The translations under genes were made by a program, and so were the position numbers. A stretch of 64,000 nucleotides of DNA, from contig OU015501.1 in assembly GCA_907164885.2 (NCBI GenBank), forward strand, positions 22,160,631 through 22,224,630. Direction: 5' to 3'. This document shows, piece after piece, positions 21,443 to 32,205 of this stretch; within the stretch, counting starts at the first letter, position 1, and each line of letters starts with the position of its first letter. Source of the DNA: Dolomedes plantarius. Lineage: Eukaryota; Arthropoda; Arachnida; Araneae; Dolomedidae. The notes under the pieces are model-generated. The model was not told where the DNA came from. It made no database searches and saw only the letters and a list, made by a program, of their open reading frames with translations.

Positions 21443-23984
21443 GTTTTCGCATGGACAGCGCTAACGGTATCGATGCTAAAATCCGTGAGTTCAAGGAGTT
21501 CATAAATGAGTCCAACCCTGATATTATTTTAATTCAGGAAACCCACCTCAAACCAGCGGATAAACTTAAAGTCTACAACTACACCACCTACAGAAACGAC
21601 TACTTAAATTCTTATCCCATGAGAGGCACTGCTATCTTAGTTAAAAATACCCTCCTACACCATGATATCATTCTCCCCCATCTTAAGTGTATTAACGCCA
21701 CCGCTATCAACATTAAATTAAACAATCTTCCTTTCTATACTATCATCTCAACCTATATCCCACCTATGCAAAAATCAAATGATATTAACGAAGACCTTAA
21801 TGCTTTAAACTCTATTAATTTAAATACTTTAATTTTCGGTGACCTTAATGCCCAACATAAACTCTGGAATTGTAAAACTAATAACTATTATGGTAACTTA
21901 ATCTATAATTTTACTAGTAAAACTAACTTAGACAATATCGCCCCCACTTCCCCAACCCACTTTTCTACTAATACCGATAGTATTATTGACTTTGCCCTTG
22001 TTAAAGGTTTCCCTCATGATCTTTCAATTAATACCCACTGTGAGCTCACTTCCGACCACAACCCAGTTGAAATCCGTATCCCTCTTGACACAAATCCCTT
22101 AATCATTAATCACACCAAACAAATCAACTGGGACACCTTAAAAAATGAACTCAATAATATTAACTACATCCCCATTGTCAATAACATTAATGATTTGAAA
22201 AAACCTAGTTTTAAGTATCACCACTGATATTAATGATAGTATAAATAAAAGCACAAAATTAATCCCTCCCCGTGTTAAAACTCTCCATGACCCTCAACTT
22301 AAAATTCTCACAAACAACAAAAACAGAGCTCGTAAAGCATGTCAGCATAACAGAACCACTGATAACAAAACAATTATGAATAAAACTCAGGAAGATCTAA
22401 GATTTTACCTTCGTGATCAATCTAATATTAATTGGAATAATTTCTTGGACTCATTAGACACTACTGACAATTCCATTTGGAGTGCCGTCAGGCGTTTTAA
22501 AAATCAATACCGGACCATTCCCCCCTAAAAGACCCCGACAACAACGCAAACTTTCTTGCGGATATGGAAAAATGCCAAGTTATTGGCAAAAATTTTGCAA
22601 ACAATTTTACCCCAAATCAAATCTCTAACCCAAGTACTGATAACATAGTCAAAAATAGTATAAACCTTTTCTTAAACACCCCTCATGATAGTCCCACTCC
22701 CTTTATTGTTTCCGCCGACGTCAAAGATTTCATTAAAAATCTCCCTAAAAGAAAATCCCCTGGGGAAGATAACATCAACAACACTATACTTAACCCCCCC
22801 CCCTTTTAAATATATCTTCAAAATTACCATTTTTATCATTTCTATTTTTAAATCTGAACATTTTCCCCACAGCTGGAAAAACTCCATTATTGTCGCAATC
22901 TTAAAACCTAATAAACCCCATTCCTCTCCTTCCAGCTATCGCCCTATCATCCTTCTAAATTCTCTTAGTAAAATCACCGAAAAATTTATTGCTAGGAAAA
23001 TTAACGAGCACCTCGATGACAATCAAATCATTATTTCATACCAATTCGGCTTCAGAAAATATCTTTCCGCCTCGCACCAAGTTTATCGTCTTGCTGAAAA
23101 TCTTGCTAGTGCTAAGAAAAATAAATCCTCCACTGCGGCCCTTTTTCTAGATATCTCCCTTGCCTTTGATAAACTTTGGATTGACGGTCTCGTTCATAAA
23201 CTTATTAACTACTACTTCCCACCCCAAATCATCCACCTCCCCAAATCACCATCTCTTATCTTAAAAATCGCACCTTTCAAGTAAAAATTAACGGACAACT
23301 CTCTAGTAAATTTAACATTAACTCAGGAGTCCCACAAGGTAGCGTTTATCTGCCCAATTTTGTTTAACATATTTATTAATGACGTACCTCAAAATATTAA
23401 CACCAATATTGCTATTTTTGCTGATGACACTGCCCTTTACGCCACCAACAAAAATTTTAAATATGCAGTTAAATATATCAATACCCATATGTTCTCCATT
23501 CAAAATTGGCTCGACAAATGGAAAATTAAAATTAATTCTGAAAAATGCGTTGCTGTCATGTTTACATCAAAACGTAAAAAGACATTCAACAGTCACCAAA
23601 TTCAATTAGGAAACACAAAAATCCACTGGTCTGATACCGTCAAATACCTAGGTGTCGTATGAGACAAAAATGTCACTTGGAAAAACCATATTCTCCATGT
23701 TAGGGACAAGTTCCGAGCAGCCAGAAGATTAATTTACCCTTTAATTTCTCGGAACAGCAAATTAAGCATAGCCAATAAAATGCTCATTTATAACTCCTAT
23801 CTTCGTCCTATCTTAACTTATGGAGGGCCAGCGTGGTCATACTGTGCAAATTCCCATATTAAAAAACTCGCATCTGCTCAGAGCAGCACCATTCGACAAA
23901 TTGTTAACGCGGAATGGTATTTCAGAAATACAGTTGGTTCTCTGTTTAACGACTTTCAAGGGACCGTGAAAAATCGTCCTTAAG
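21443..23984 (+). pseudogene. Jockey-type LINE ORF2, endonuclease and reverse transcriptase (5' part)
   Basis: The frame opens around FAWTA/NGIDAKIREFKEFI and shows an APE endonuclease with DIILIQETHLK, FGDLNAQHKLWN and LTSDHNPVEI. After frame changes near 22215 and 22520 comes the reverse transcriptase: KRKSPGEDNINN, SYRPIILLNSLSKITEKFIA, DISLAFDKLW, NSGVPQGSV, and the active-site box FADDTAL, then WLDKWKIKINSEKC and KYLGVV. The enzyme nicks target DNA and copies the LINE RNA. Breaks occur at a poly-C run (22795), near 23220, near 23345 and at a TGA after KYLGVV. The coding sequence is then cut at 23930 by the Tigger element and resumes at 26217. Confidence 0.88.
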
Positions 23985-26216
23985 TAGAGATCGTCCTTAA
24001 ACAGAATTTGCGAAAAAATAACATTTCCCTTCACACTTTACAGTCTTAGGACTGTCAATATATTTCTTAATATATTAGCGTGTTTAAAAATGTTATTTTT
24101 ATTATCATCATTATTTTATTCACAAAAAGTTATTTTAAATTACATTGAAAAAAAAGAGTACAAACAATACAATAAATTACTTTTTAAAAAATTCAAAAAG
24201 TGTTGATTGCTTCATTCGCCTTGTTTTCGTTATTCTCTTTTCCAGATTTTCTAAAATGGTAAATGAGTCACCTTCCATTTTCGATGTAATATAGCGTCGG
24301 AGAACATCTAGAGCAGAAATTGCATCTGTGTAAGACTGTGGCAGTGTCTCGTTTTAAAGGGTCTTCAACTTCACCTTCATCGTCTGACACTGTGTTTTCG
24401 TTTACAATATCTTCATAAATTTGTTCTACATTTCTGTAATCTGTTGTTAAAACATATTTATCACAATTGTAGAAATCTTGAATTGAAACATCCTCATCTT
24501 TAACAAGACTTCTCCATTCTTCAGGGTAATGTCATCTTCGTTGATTTCTACATCCGTACTTTGCAGTTCCACTACAAGTTCTTTGTGAATTCCAGCAACG
24601 CGAAAGCAGTTTTTTATTGTGGATGAAGAAACTTCTTTCCATGCTGATGTTATCATGTGCATTGCTTCCAAGATTGTAAATTTTCTAATTTTTATACTGT
24701 CAGCCGAATTGTTTATTAATTTCCTAATTAAAGACTTTCTGTAGTATGCTTTCACACTGCGAATGATACCCAGGTCTAATGGCTGCAACTTGCTAGTGCA
24801 ATTAGCTGGTAAGAAATGGATAGTCAGATTTGTAAGTCCAGGGATATTTGGAGTATGTGCAGTGCATCGGTCGATTAAAAGTAAAACTTTTCTCTTTTCT
24901 CGATGCATTTTTGCATCAAATTTTCTAATTCAGTCAATAAAAATTTGTGATGTCATCCACGCTTTATTCTTATTGCGGTACTCACAAGGTTTCCTGGTGA
25001 TATTCTTAAAACACCTTGGTTGCTTTGATTTGCCTATAACTAGTGGTGGAAATTTCTCAGATCCATCCGAATTAGTGCACAGTAAAACAGTTAATCGTTC
25101 CTTGCTGTGTTTTCCACCAAAACACTTTTCGCCCATATACGTTAAGGTTTTATTAGGCACCATATTGTAGAATAGGCCCGTCTCATCTGCATTGAATATG
25201 TTCTTCTCATCATATCCATCTAATATCCCCTTCAGCACTATTTTCCATTCATCCACTATTTTTTCATCTACGGAGCCACTTTCGCCAGATATGCTTTTAA
25301 ATACAAGCCCGTATCTTTCTTTAAACTTTGTTAGCCAACCAGCCGAAGCCTGAAAATTTTGCATTCCAAACTTTTCTTCCAGAATAATAGCATTTTCTTT
25401 AAATATCACTCCGGAAATTGGAATGTTAGATGCTCTTGCTTGATGAAACCATTGCAGGACTGCCTTCTCAAACTCTTCTGATCGGCCACGTTGAATTTTC
25501 TGCCGTTTGGATTTGGATCCCAAACCAAATTTTTGTGCTGCTTCAAGAATTTTCTCTTTGCTTGCTAAAATGCCTTTGAGAGTAGACTCGGGTAGCTGAA
25601 ATTGTCTTCCGAATTGGACTTTTGTTATTCCAACACTTTCTTCCCAGTTTTCAATAATTTTCACTTTTTCGTGTAGCGTAAGATGCTTTCGCTTTGATGC
25701 CATTTTGCTCTGCTCACCTCGTATTCGTACTGGAATGAGCTCCTACACACAACCATGAATTCTCTAAACATGAACACGTACTTCCCAGAAGGAGTGAGAG
25801 AGGGGTGCTTTTGGACAGTTCGTAAATCACATGAGAACATGGTAGGTACAATAGAGTGATTCCACACCCGCACTAAGAAATTCGATCCACCAGGGAACAA
25901 TGTTCGATCTTCCGAGAAACAGTAATCCTCCCCCCCCTCCCCCGGTTTTTTTCCACTGCAACAAGTCTATGATTGCAACAAACATAAATGAAATTCTGGG
26001 TCTATTATTGAAACCAAACTCCCCCACAGAAAGTAACCCTCCTGTAAATAAAATGTTGAAGAAAAAGTTTATCATTTAAGAAAAAATCGTCGTTAAATAG
26101 AAACAAAAGCGTCGTTAAATAGAATTTTTTTACGTCGGAGGGACCGGGACCGGGAAATATCGTCTTTAAATAGAGATCGTCGTTAAGTAGAGCGTCGTTA
26201 AACAGAGAACCAACTG
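23931..26216 (-). mobile_element. pogo/Tigger-type DNA transposon with perfect TIRs
   Basis: The ends are inverted repeats identical over 23 bp, beginning CAGTTGGTTCTCTGTTTAAC, flanked by TA on both sides (23929-23930 and 26217-26218). The length is 2286 bp. Next to the TIRs are related repeats with CGTCCTTAAGTAGAGATCGT and GTCGTTAAGTAGAGCGTCG. The interior encodes a CENP-B/Tigger-type transposase on the minus strand. It sits inside Jockey ORF2 and is therefore the younger insertion. Confidence 0.92.
24447..25703 (-). pseudogene. Tigger-type transposase with one in-frame stop
   Basis: It starts MASKRKHLTLHEKVKIIENW with a CENP-B-type helix-turn-helix (residues 1-60), followed by a second DNA-binding HTH (FEKAVLQWFHQARASNIPIS, WLTKFKERYGL). 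The DDE domain has IFNADETGLFYN (first D), LLLIDRCTAH (second D; the usual DNCTAH has an N where R stands) and NCTSKLQPLDLGIIRSVKAY (third D). One TGA at 24930-24932 lies between IFID and IRKFDAKM in an otherwise single frame, at a position where relatives often carry tryptophan. The enzyme would cut and paste the element at TA sites. The stop and the R substitution suggest it is inactive. Confidence 0.9.
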
Positions 26217-26391
26217 TACTTGTATTTACAGGAAATTAGGAATCCCTACTATTCGAAACTATCTCAAAAACCAAGCTATTAACTTTCACAACTCTATTGA
26301 CAGTGAACTCTTAATTAATCTTGCAAATTATGATCACGCTGACCCCACTAACAGGAAAAGGCCTCGTGCCATCCTGAGTCTTTCGTTTTAA
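26217..26391 (+). pseudogene. Jockey-type LINE ORF2, 3' end after the Tigger insertion
   Basis: Ignoring the inserted element and one TA copy, the frame ending AEWYFRN continues as TCIYRKLGIPTIRNYLKNQA and ends KRPRAILSLSF at TAA 26389-26391. This is the usual Jockey C-terminal block. The match of frame across the gap shows that the insertion was precise. Confidence 0.85.
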
Positions 26392-26640
26392 ATTTTTGTT
26401 TGTCCTAGTCATTTAAATAAAAAATAAAAAATACAAAAACTATACTTGGCTTTGCCAAGGCAAAAAACATTTAAAAAATTTTATGAAATATAATAAAAAT
26501 CTATTTATTATCCTTAAACTTCCTTCTAACACTTTTAATTTTTGTCTCTGTGTAAATCCTTTTGGATTTGCTCTTTTTCCTAGTAATTGAACTCACGGAT
26601 TCTGAACCTTATCTCTCTATCCAATCACTTTTCTTCCTCC
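26392..26640 (+). other. LINE 3' UTR with a small stem-loop
   Basis: AT-rich sequence follows the ORF2 stop. A 6-bp perfect stem with a TTT loop (CTTGGC/GCCAAG) lies at 26445-26459; such 3' stem-loops can serve as reverse transcriptase recognition sites in LINEs, but that is inference here. The exact 3' end is unclear. Confidence 0.4.
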
Positions 26641-29600
26641 TCTCTCAACTGGCCAATACGCCATCGGAGTGAGGCTGCCATCTTGGAGACCTTTGGAGAA
26701 GAAAACTAAGAAACCCTATGGAGATTAATATGGCCACTATTTTGGGGAAACTTTTATTCGAAATCTATTCATACTTGGCTGAATTCCTACTATGTAAACC
26801 TTTAAATACTGAAGATCTGTGATTTTTGAAAAGATTACGCCTGGAAATGTCGTTTTTAACGAGAAAAACAATAAATATTATTTAGTTTCAAATGTTGCTA
26901 TGCCAAAATCTGCCAAGAAGGCGATATCCGTATTCAAATAGAATATTATGATAACTCTTCTATGGTAACCTTGTATATAAAAACTGTACGAAAAAGATGC
27001 CAAATCATTTTGGGATTGTTAGAAAAGTTTGTTTTCTTGTGAGAGTGACGAGTTGTGTGCCTACGTAAGATATTGGTACTTTTTTGTGCGAAAATTTCAA
27101 CTTAATCAAACGAGAGGATTAAGATGCAATTAAGCCTTATCAATTATAGACGTTCTATTACGACTTGTCTGGATTAATACATGCTTGTGTTCATGCATCA
27201 ATGAAAAATTAAAACTTACCATATTGTGTTTAATTTTGTTGTTGATTCTTTTTTCTCAAATCTTGGTTTGCATTTTTAAAAACTCAACATGCTCTGCTAG
27301 AGATCAGTAAGTATTTAAAGATATTTATAAATTTCACTGTTTTGATTTGAAGCATTTCAAATTCTCCCACTCACGATAACTTTCGAAGAACTTTCCTGAA
27401 AATTTTAGAAATCAATAAATAATCATCGTTTAATTAAGTGCGAAATGTGACGTTTATATACTGTAGGTCATAATTAAAAAAAATTAAAATGCTTTATTGC
27501 ATAAAACGAAATTGTTTATTTTTATTAACTGCTTATGCAACTTGTCTCTCATACCAAGCTAGCTGGTGCTACACTTTTCAAATAGATTAAATTATATCTG
27601 TTTTTAAGTGTTAAGTCTTGTTGGCTGATGAATTAAAAATGTATATTTATTGACATAATCCACAGAATTCTTGAAATCTAACTATCAAGATATAAATGTA
27701 TTGTTTATATTATTTTTGTCTTTTCTATCATGAAAATTCTTTAATTGTAAAATTTTAGTATTTCTTCAGTTTAATACTGGATAATTTCATGTGGGATATA
27801 TTGTCAATAAAACACTCATTATACAGTAGCAATTTATTCAGTTTTTACCCCTAGATACTATTTCCTGTGGTAGTTAGATGAGGTTATAAATTGTTAATAA
27901 TAAAATTTCACCCATGACTCACCCAGTTACTCTTGTCTACAAAGAATTACAATATATTTATAAATTAATTATGAACACAAAACAGAAAAAGTGAATTTTA
28001 TACACAAAACAGAATTACTTTAGACTGTCTTACAATATGATATGTACTAATACACAGGATTAAGTATCAAATTTACTAATGATCACCGAAAAATAAATTT
28101 AAATTTTTACAAATTTATATTGGAGGTCTGAAATAAGCGAGACGGAATTTGAGAGAAATAAAATGATAGCAAATAATCTTTTAATACCAATGATTAAAAT
28201 TCTAAATAATATAAGTTTTAAATGATATTAACTTTTAAATTATATCAATTTAATGGTTAATTTTAAAATATATTTTATTCATGTAGTTGTCAGAAATATA
28301 TGATACTGACTGAAAATTATTTTTATTATAAACATAGATTTTCAAAGGTAATTGCAGTATGTTAAAAGTTCAGAAATGTTTAGAAAATTTAAAGCCTTTT
28401 GATTAAGTTCTTGACTGTTTAGATATCAGATGGAAGTCAATTCAAACTTTTGAAAATTGGATCATAATTGTGACTTCATGGCTAAACCTTCCAGAAAGAG
28501 CAAGAAGCATAATTACATAGATTTTGATCTTTGATGCTTATATCAGAATAAGGAGATGGCGTAATTATATATTTTAGTCATGAAATATGGGACATACTAT
28601 TGAGTTTACTAATGTTTGAGAAATGTTAACAACAAATAAAAATACGAAAACTGTAACTTTTAAATTGCTTGTCAAGTTTCAAACAGATCAAGCTAAATAA
28701 TTTCAACAATCAATAAATTAATTATCGATATAAAATTTAAAAAGTTAATTTTATACACAACACAGAATTACCAGAATATAGTAAAGAAATATTGATACAA
28801 TTCAGCCCACTATTTTATTTACAACAAAACATTCAAGGGAAATGGAAAAATTAGTTGCTGTGCTTCTAATTCTGATGACTGCAGTCAACAGAAAAACAGA
28901 GCTTATTTAAATAAAGTGTGAGGTGGCAAATTCAGTTTTGTACTGAACGTAAACTACATAGTTTTACTATAAATTGTATTTAGTTTTTATAGAAATATAA
29001 AATACTTTTGAAACAAATACTTTGGTTGTACAATAATACTTCTAGATATACGTTGCATAAAAAAATGATAAGTGCATCATTAAAATGAAATACTTTTGAT
29101 AATCACGACGGGAGAAATCTAACCCAGAAACATAAATAATCCATGAAAATTATAGCTTCCGCCCATTCATTGCCTAGCGAGATATTGATCGCCAATACAG
29201 AGATAAATTTGAGATGTACAAAAGCATTCGTACTTGGCGACAAACAGCCAACTTTGTGCCAAATGTTTGCGTACAAAGCGTAAAACAGCCGATTTCCAAA
29301 GAAACCTTTCAATTTTCTTTAAATATTGCGTTTGGAACAAGGTTAATTGTATTTTTAAAATTAAGTTGACGTTCTTCGGTATACATTTCAAGAGGTTTCA
29401 CGAATTTAAAAATATTGGCTTTGAAGTAAAAAATCGTCGAAATTTTCCTCTATGGACGTTAACACGGGAACAGTTAGTTCTGGTCTCCAAAGCTAAAAAT
29501 GGCGTCGCACTCCGATGGCGTATTGTTATCCAGCTTACAGACAGCCATTGACTCCACCCCCATCAACGAATCAACACGAGGATCCTGGAGACATCCATTA

Positions 29601-29704
29601 AGAACTCTTCATTTCACCCACCATGTTCTGACTAAAAATCCCGCTCTCCGATGAAATTCTCCTGAAAAATCTGTGTTTGAAGGCGTTGGCCTAGGTAACA
29701 CAGT
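26641..29704. other. AT-rich stretch bounded by inverted CCATCGGAGT blocks
   Basis: No gene is recognised over 3 kb. An 18-bp block, CAATACGCCATCGGAGTG, at 26654-26671 recurs exactly as its inverse at 29508-29525, with weaker similarity beyond. The ORFs near 29100-29550 on both strands have no motif. It may represent two opposed 5' ends of one repeat family. Confidence 0.4.
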
Positions 29705-29705
29705 A

Positions 29706-29895
29706 AGGGCCTGTTCATATAGGAGTCCATTGCGTTGCGTTAAGGAAAAGATGACGTTGAGATGAAAAAATAAACCAATCATATGCCTCCAAACGATTAG
29801 CAATGAAATTTTTAACGCCTATGATTGGTTTATTTTCGTCCCAACGTCATCTTTTCCTTAACGCAACGCAACGGACTCCTATGTGAACAGGCCCT
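29706..29895. mobile_element. foldback MITE with TA duplication
   Basis: Long inverted arms of about 80 bp start AGGGCCTGTTCATATAGGAG and pair with the inverse of the right end (AGGGCCTGTTCACATAGGAG). TA flanks both sides (29704-29705, 29896-29897). The length is 190 bp and there is no coding potential. The arms also contain GCGTTGCGTTAAGGAAAAG and GATGACGTTG. Confidence 0.8.
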
Positions 29896-29925
29896 TAGCC
29901 ACATGTTCGTATGGTCCTATGGTCC

Positions 29926-30501
29926 TTTTCTAGGTGGTTTGACGTCAGCAAAACGAGTTGAATTCTCAACAATACTCAATGATTCCGTTGGCTGGCGATG
30001 TTGACCACCTTTTTTTTACCCTCTCTCTATCATTTATTTGTTAGTAGAGTTGGATTAACTGAAAAAATTTCTTAAACGAATGCTACAAGTAAATTTAAGA
30101 ATTTGACAATTGTGTTTAATGTTTAGCACTACTATAATAAATCATTTATATGTTATAATTATGGTTTTCATTAACAAAAATAAGATCATCACTTTACAAC
30201 CTTACCAGTTACAGTTGGCCACATTATTTTGACATTCTAATTTCAAATAAGCGAATTTAGAAAAAAACTGTGAACTGAAATAGAACAGTTATAAACTCGG
30301 GTTATCAACTCAAAAGTACACTTGCAGATATACGTAGTGATCAGTTACGTCCGGATGAGAATGTAGCTCTATGTTCTAGTCAAGGGATTTAATGCAATCT
30401 TTTAATTTTCCTACCGGAGATTTTAACTTGCAGTTCTTTTAATACTATAAATATCAATTAGGTACTATAAATATCAATTAGGTACTATAAATGTCAATAG
30501 G
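29926..30501 (+). repeat. Jockey 5'-region repeat, copy 3, with a triplicated TATA-like unit
   Basis: It starts TTCTAGGTGGTTTGACGTCA and passes through GGCGATGTTGACCACC, ACTATAATAAATC, GTTACGTCCGGATGAGAATG and TTCCTACCGGAGATTTTAAC, matching copies at 17207-17510 and 18061-18565. The 20-bp unit TACTATAAATATCAATTAGG is repeated almost three times at 30443-30501. No LINE ORF follows, so it is an orphan 5' fragment. Confidence 0.55.
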
Positions 30502-30599
30502 TGCGGGAAGCGAGGTGGCCATGCAAGTGGAAAAATGTGACTGATGACCCTTTCTTCTGTAAAGCTATGGAGCAACAGATTCCGCACTGATCTTTATAA

Positions 30600-31360
30600 C
30601 TCAAAATACTGGCGCTGCTGTCGACTATGCAGTCATGAATTTGCATTTTGGTGTTTTAATTGCGTTTTATGCAAATTATCTTGTACGCTGACAACAGCAG
30701 CACAATATCTTCCCCTATCGACGACTTTTGGAACTACGATGCACTGGTCAGATAGGGTCTTAAAAGTTTTGACGTAAACAGTTATGCGATAAAAATAAAA
30801 GTTTCCAAGTTCTCCCTTTCTTGGGATTCGGGCCATAAATTTATCTTTTTAGATCCATTTTCCCTTAGCTTCCCGAGTTCGATTTCTTAGCTGAATTGCT
30901 TTGAAAACTTCTTCATAACTCGTTATACTAAAAGTTTCATTAACGGAACACTTCCTTCCCTCATATTTAAGGCTGCTTGGTTTTAAACTCTCATTTATAC
31001 GATAGGGTCTTCATAATATAGCATGCCATTTTAATAAACGCCTTTTACAAATAATTTGAAATTAAACTAATCAGAGAAATAAATTTGGAGATAATAAATT
31101 GCTTTGTAACGATTGTTCTTCGAAAGGGTTTGAACTATCACGGCCATATGAAGAAGAGTACTTTCTTATGATTTCCCGCACATAACCTCTTTTTGCGGTC
31201 AGCGACACTGTGGGCATGTACATATTGTTTGTTATTTAATCATTTTAGAGTGCTGAGTGTTTTTCACGATGAATATTTTTCATATGCGTCCCACCAACGC
31301 ATTTTCTTTCCGACGGGTCAGGTACCACTGTGACGATCGCCTGCCGCACTGAGTTTTCAA
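30600..31360 (+). repeat. dispersed repeat, reference copy
   Basis: The part from 30745 to 31355 matches 46918-47530 in the same orientation with long identical runs (for example CTTCTTCATAACTCGTTATA, GGAGATAATAAATTGCTTTG). The part from 30600 to 30745 matches 44815-44960 inverted (GGGGAAGATATTGTGCTG, GTCGACAGCAGCGCCAG on the opposite strand). No ORF is shared, so it is a non-coding repeat of unknown class. Confidence 0.7.
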
Positions 31361-32205
31361 TTTATTTCCATTAGTTCAATTCGAATTTGAGACCAGATTT
31401 CAAAATAAGAATAGTTTTGGTAGTGCTGCCATCTAGTGAACTGAAACAATATTTCATATTTTATGTCTGACATTCTCGTAAATTTGCATTGATTTTTTTC
31501 GTTTACCTTTTGGGTATACCGAAAACAGTTAAAGATATTTAACTAAAACAGTAGAAATTTAAAAATTGCAATAAAATATAGGAAAAACACTCAAATCTTA
31601 ATACTATGTGAAAAATTCCACCGCTGTATTTTCGCAATGGAGCAAAATGACTTTTGTTAAACATCACACACAAAATATAAAACTTGAATAATCTGTTTCA
31701 ACTCTAATCTAGAAAAAAGATAAAATGAAGAAACACGTTAGAGTTAACCTTCAAGAAGCACGTTAAGGAAGATAAATATCTACATGTTTAGGAAAAGTAC
31801 TAAATTTGGTTTTCATATTTTGGAGACAACCATTATACACCTTTCATAAAACAAAAAAAAAAACGGTTTTGAATGAAGCTGTAAGAAAACGGTTATTTGC
31901 GTTTTTGAATCAATTTTACTGTTACTTTTTTTTCGGGGGGGGGGGGGCTGCAGTATAAGCTAAATATTCAACATTATTTGAAATGTACAATACGTGAAAC
32001 TGACGTAAGAATTACATATTGTCACTGAATTATAACAAACCGAAAGCTTCAGTTACTTTATGTCATTATGTATCCTTATTTTAGAAAATAATTTAGATTT
32101 ATTAATATCGCATGTTATATACGCTCAAAACAGTTTATAAATGATTCAGTTTTATTCACATAAAATTTTTTCACATATTTATTTATATGAAAGTTGAGCG
32201 CAATT
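31361..32205. other. AT-rich stretch with a G12-type homopolymer
   Basis: No ORF, RNA or terminal repeat is seen. A T8C/G run (TTTTTTTTCGGGGGGGGGGG) is at about 31926-31947. The next element starts at 32206. Confidence 0.45.

Noticed and set aside
24763..25170. 135-codon + ORF inside the Tigger element
   Set aside because: It is the reverse of the transposase, which has unmistakable motifs on the minus strand.
26860..26960. RIQIEYYDNSS-like phrase resembling LINE ORF1 (ITVEYYNSP)
   Set aside because: The similarity covers only a few residues without the flanking ORF1 blocks; most likely chance.
29103..29551. Overlapping ORFs on both strands near 29.1-29.6 kb as a gene
   Set aside because: No domain or exon borders; frames on both strands of similar length suggest chance.
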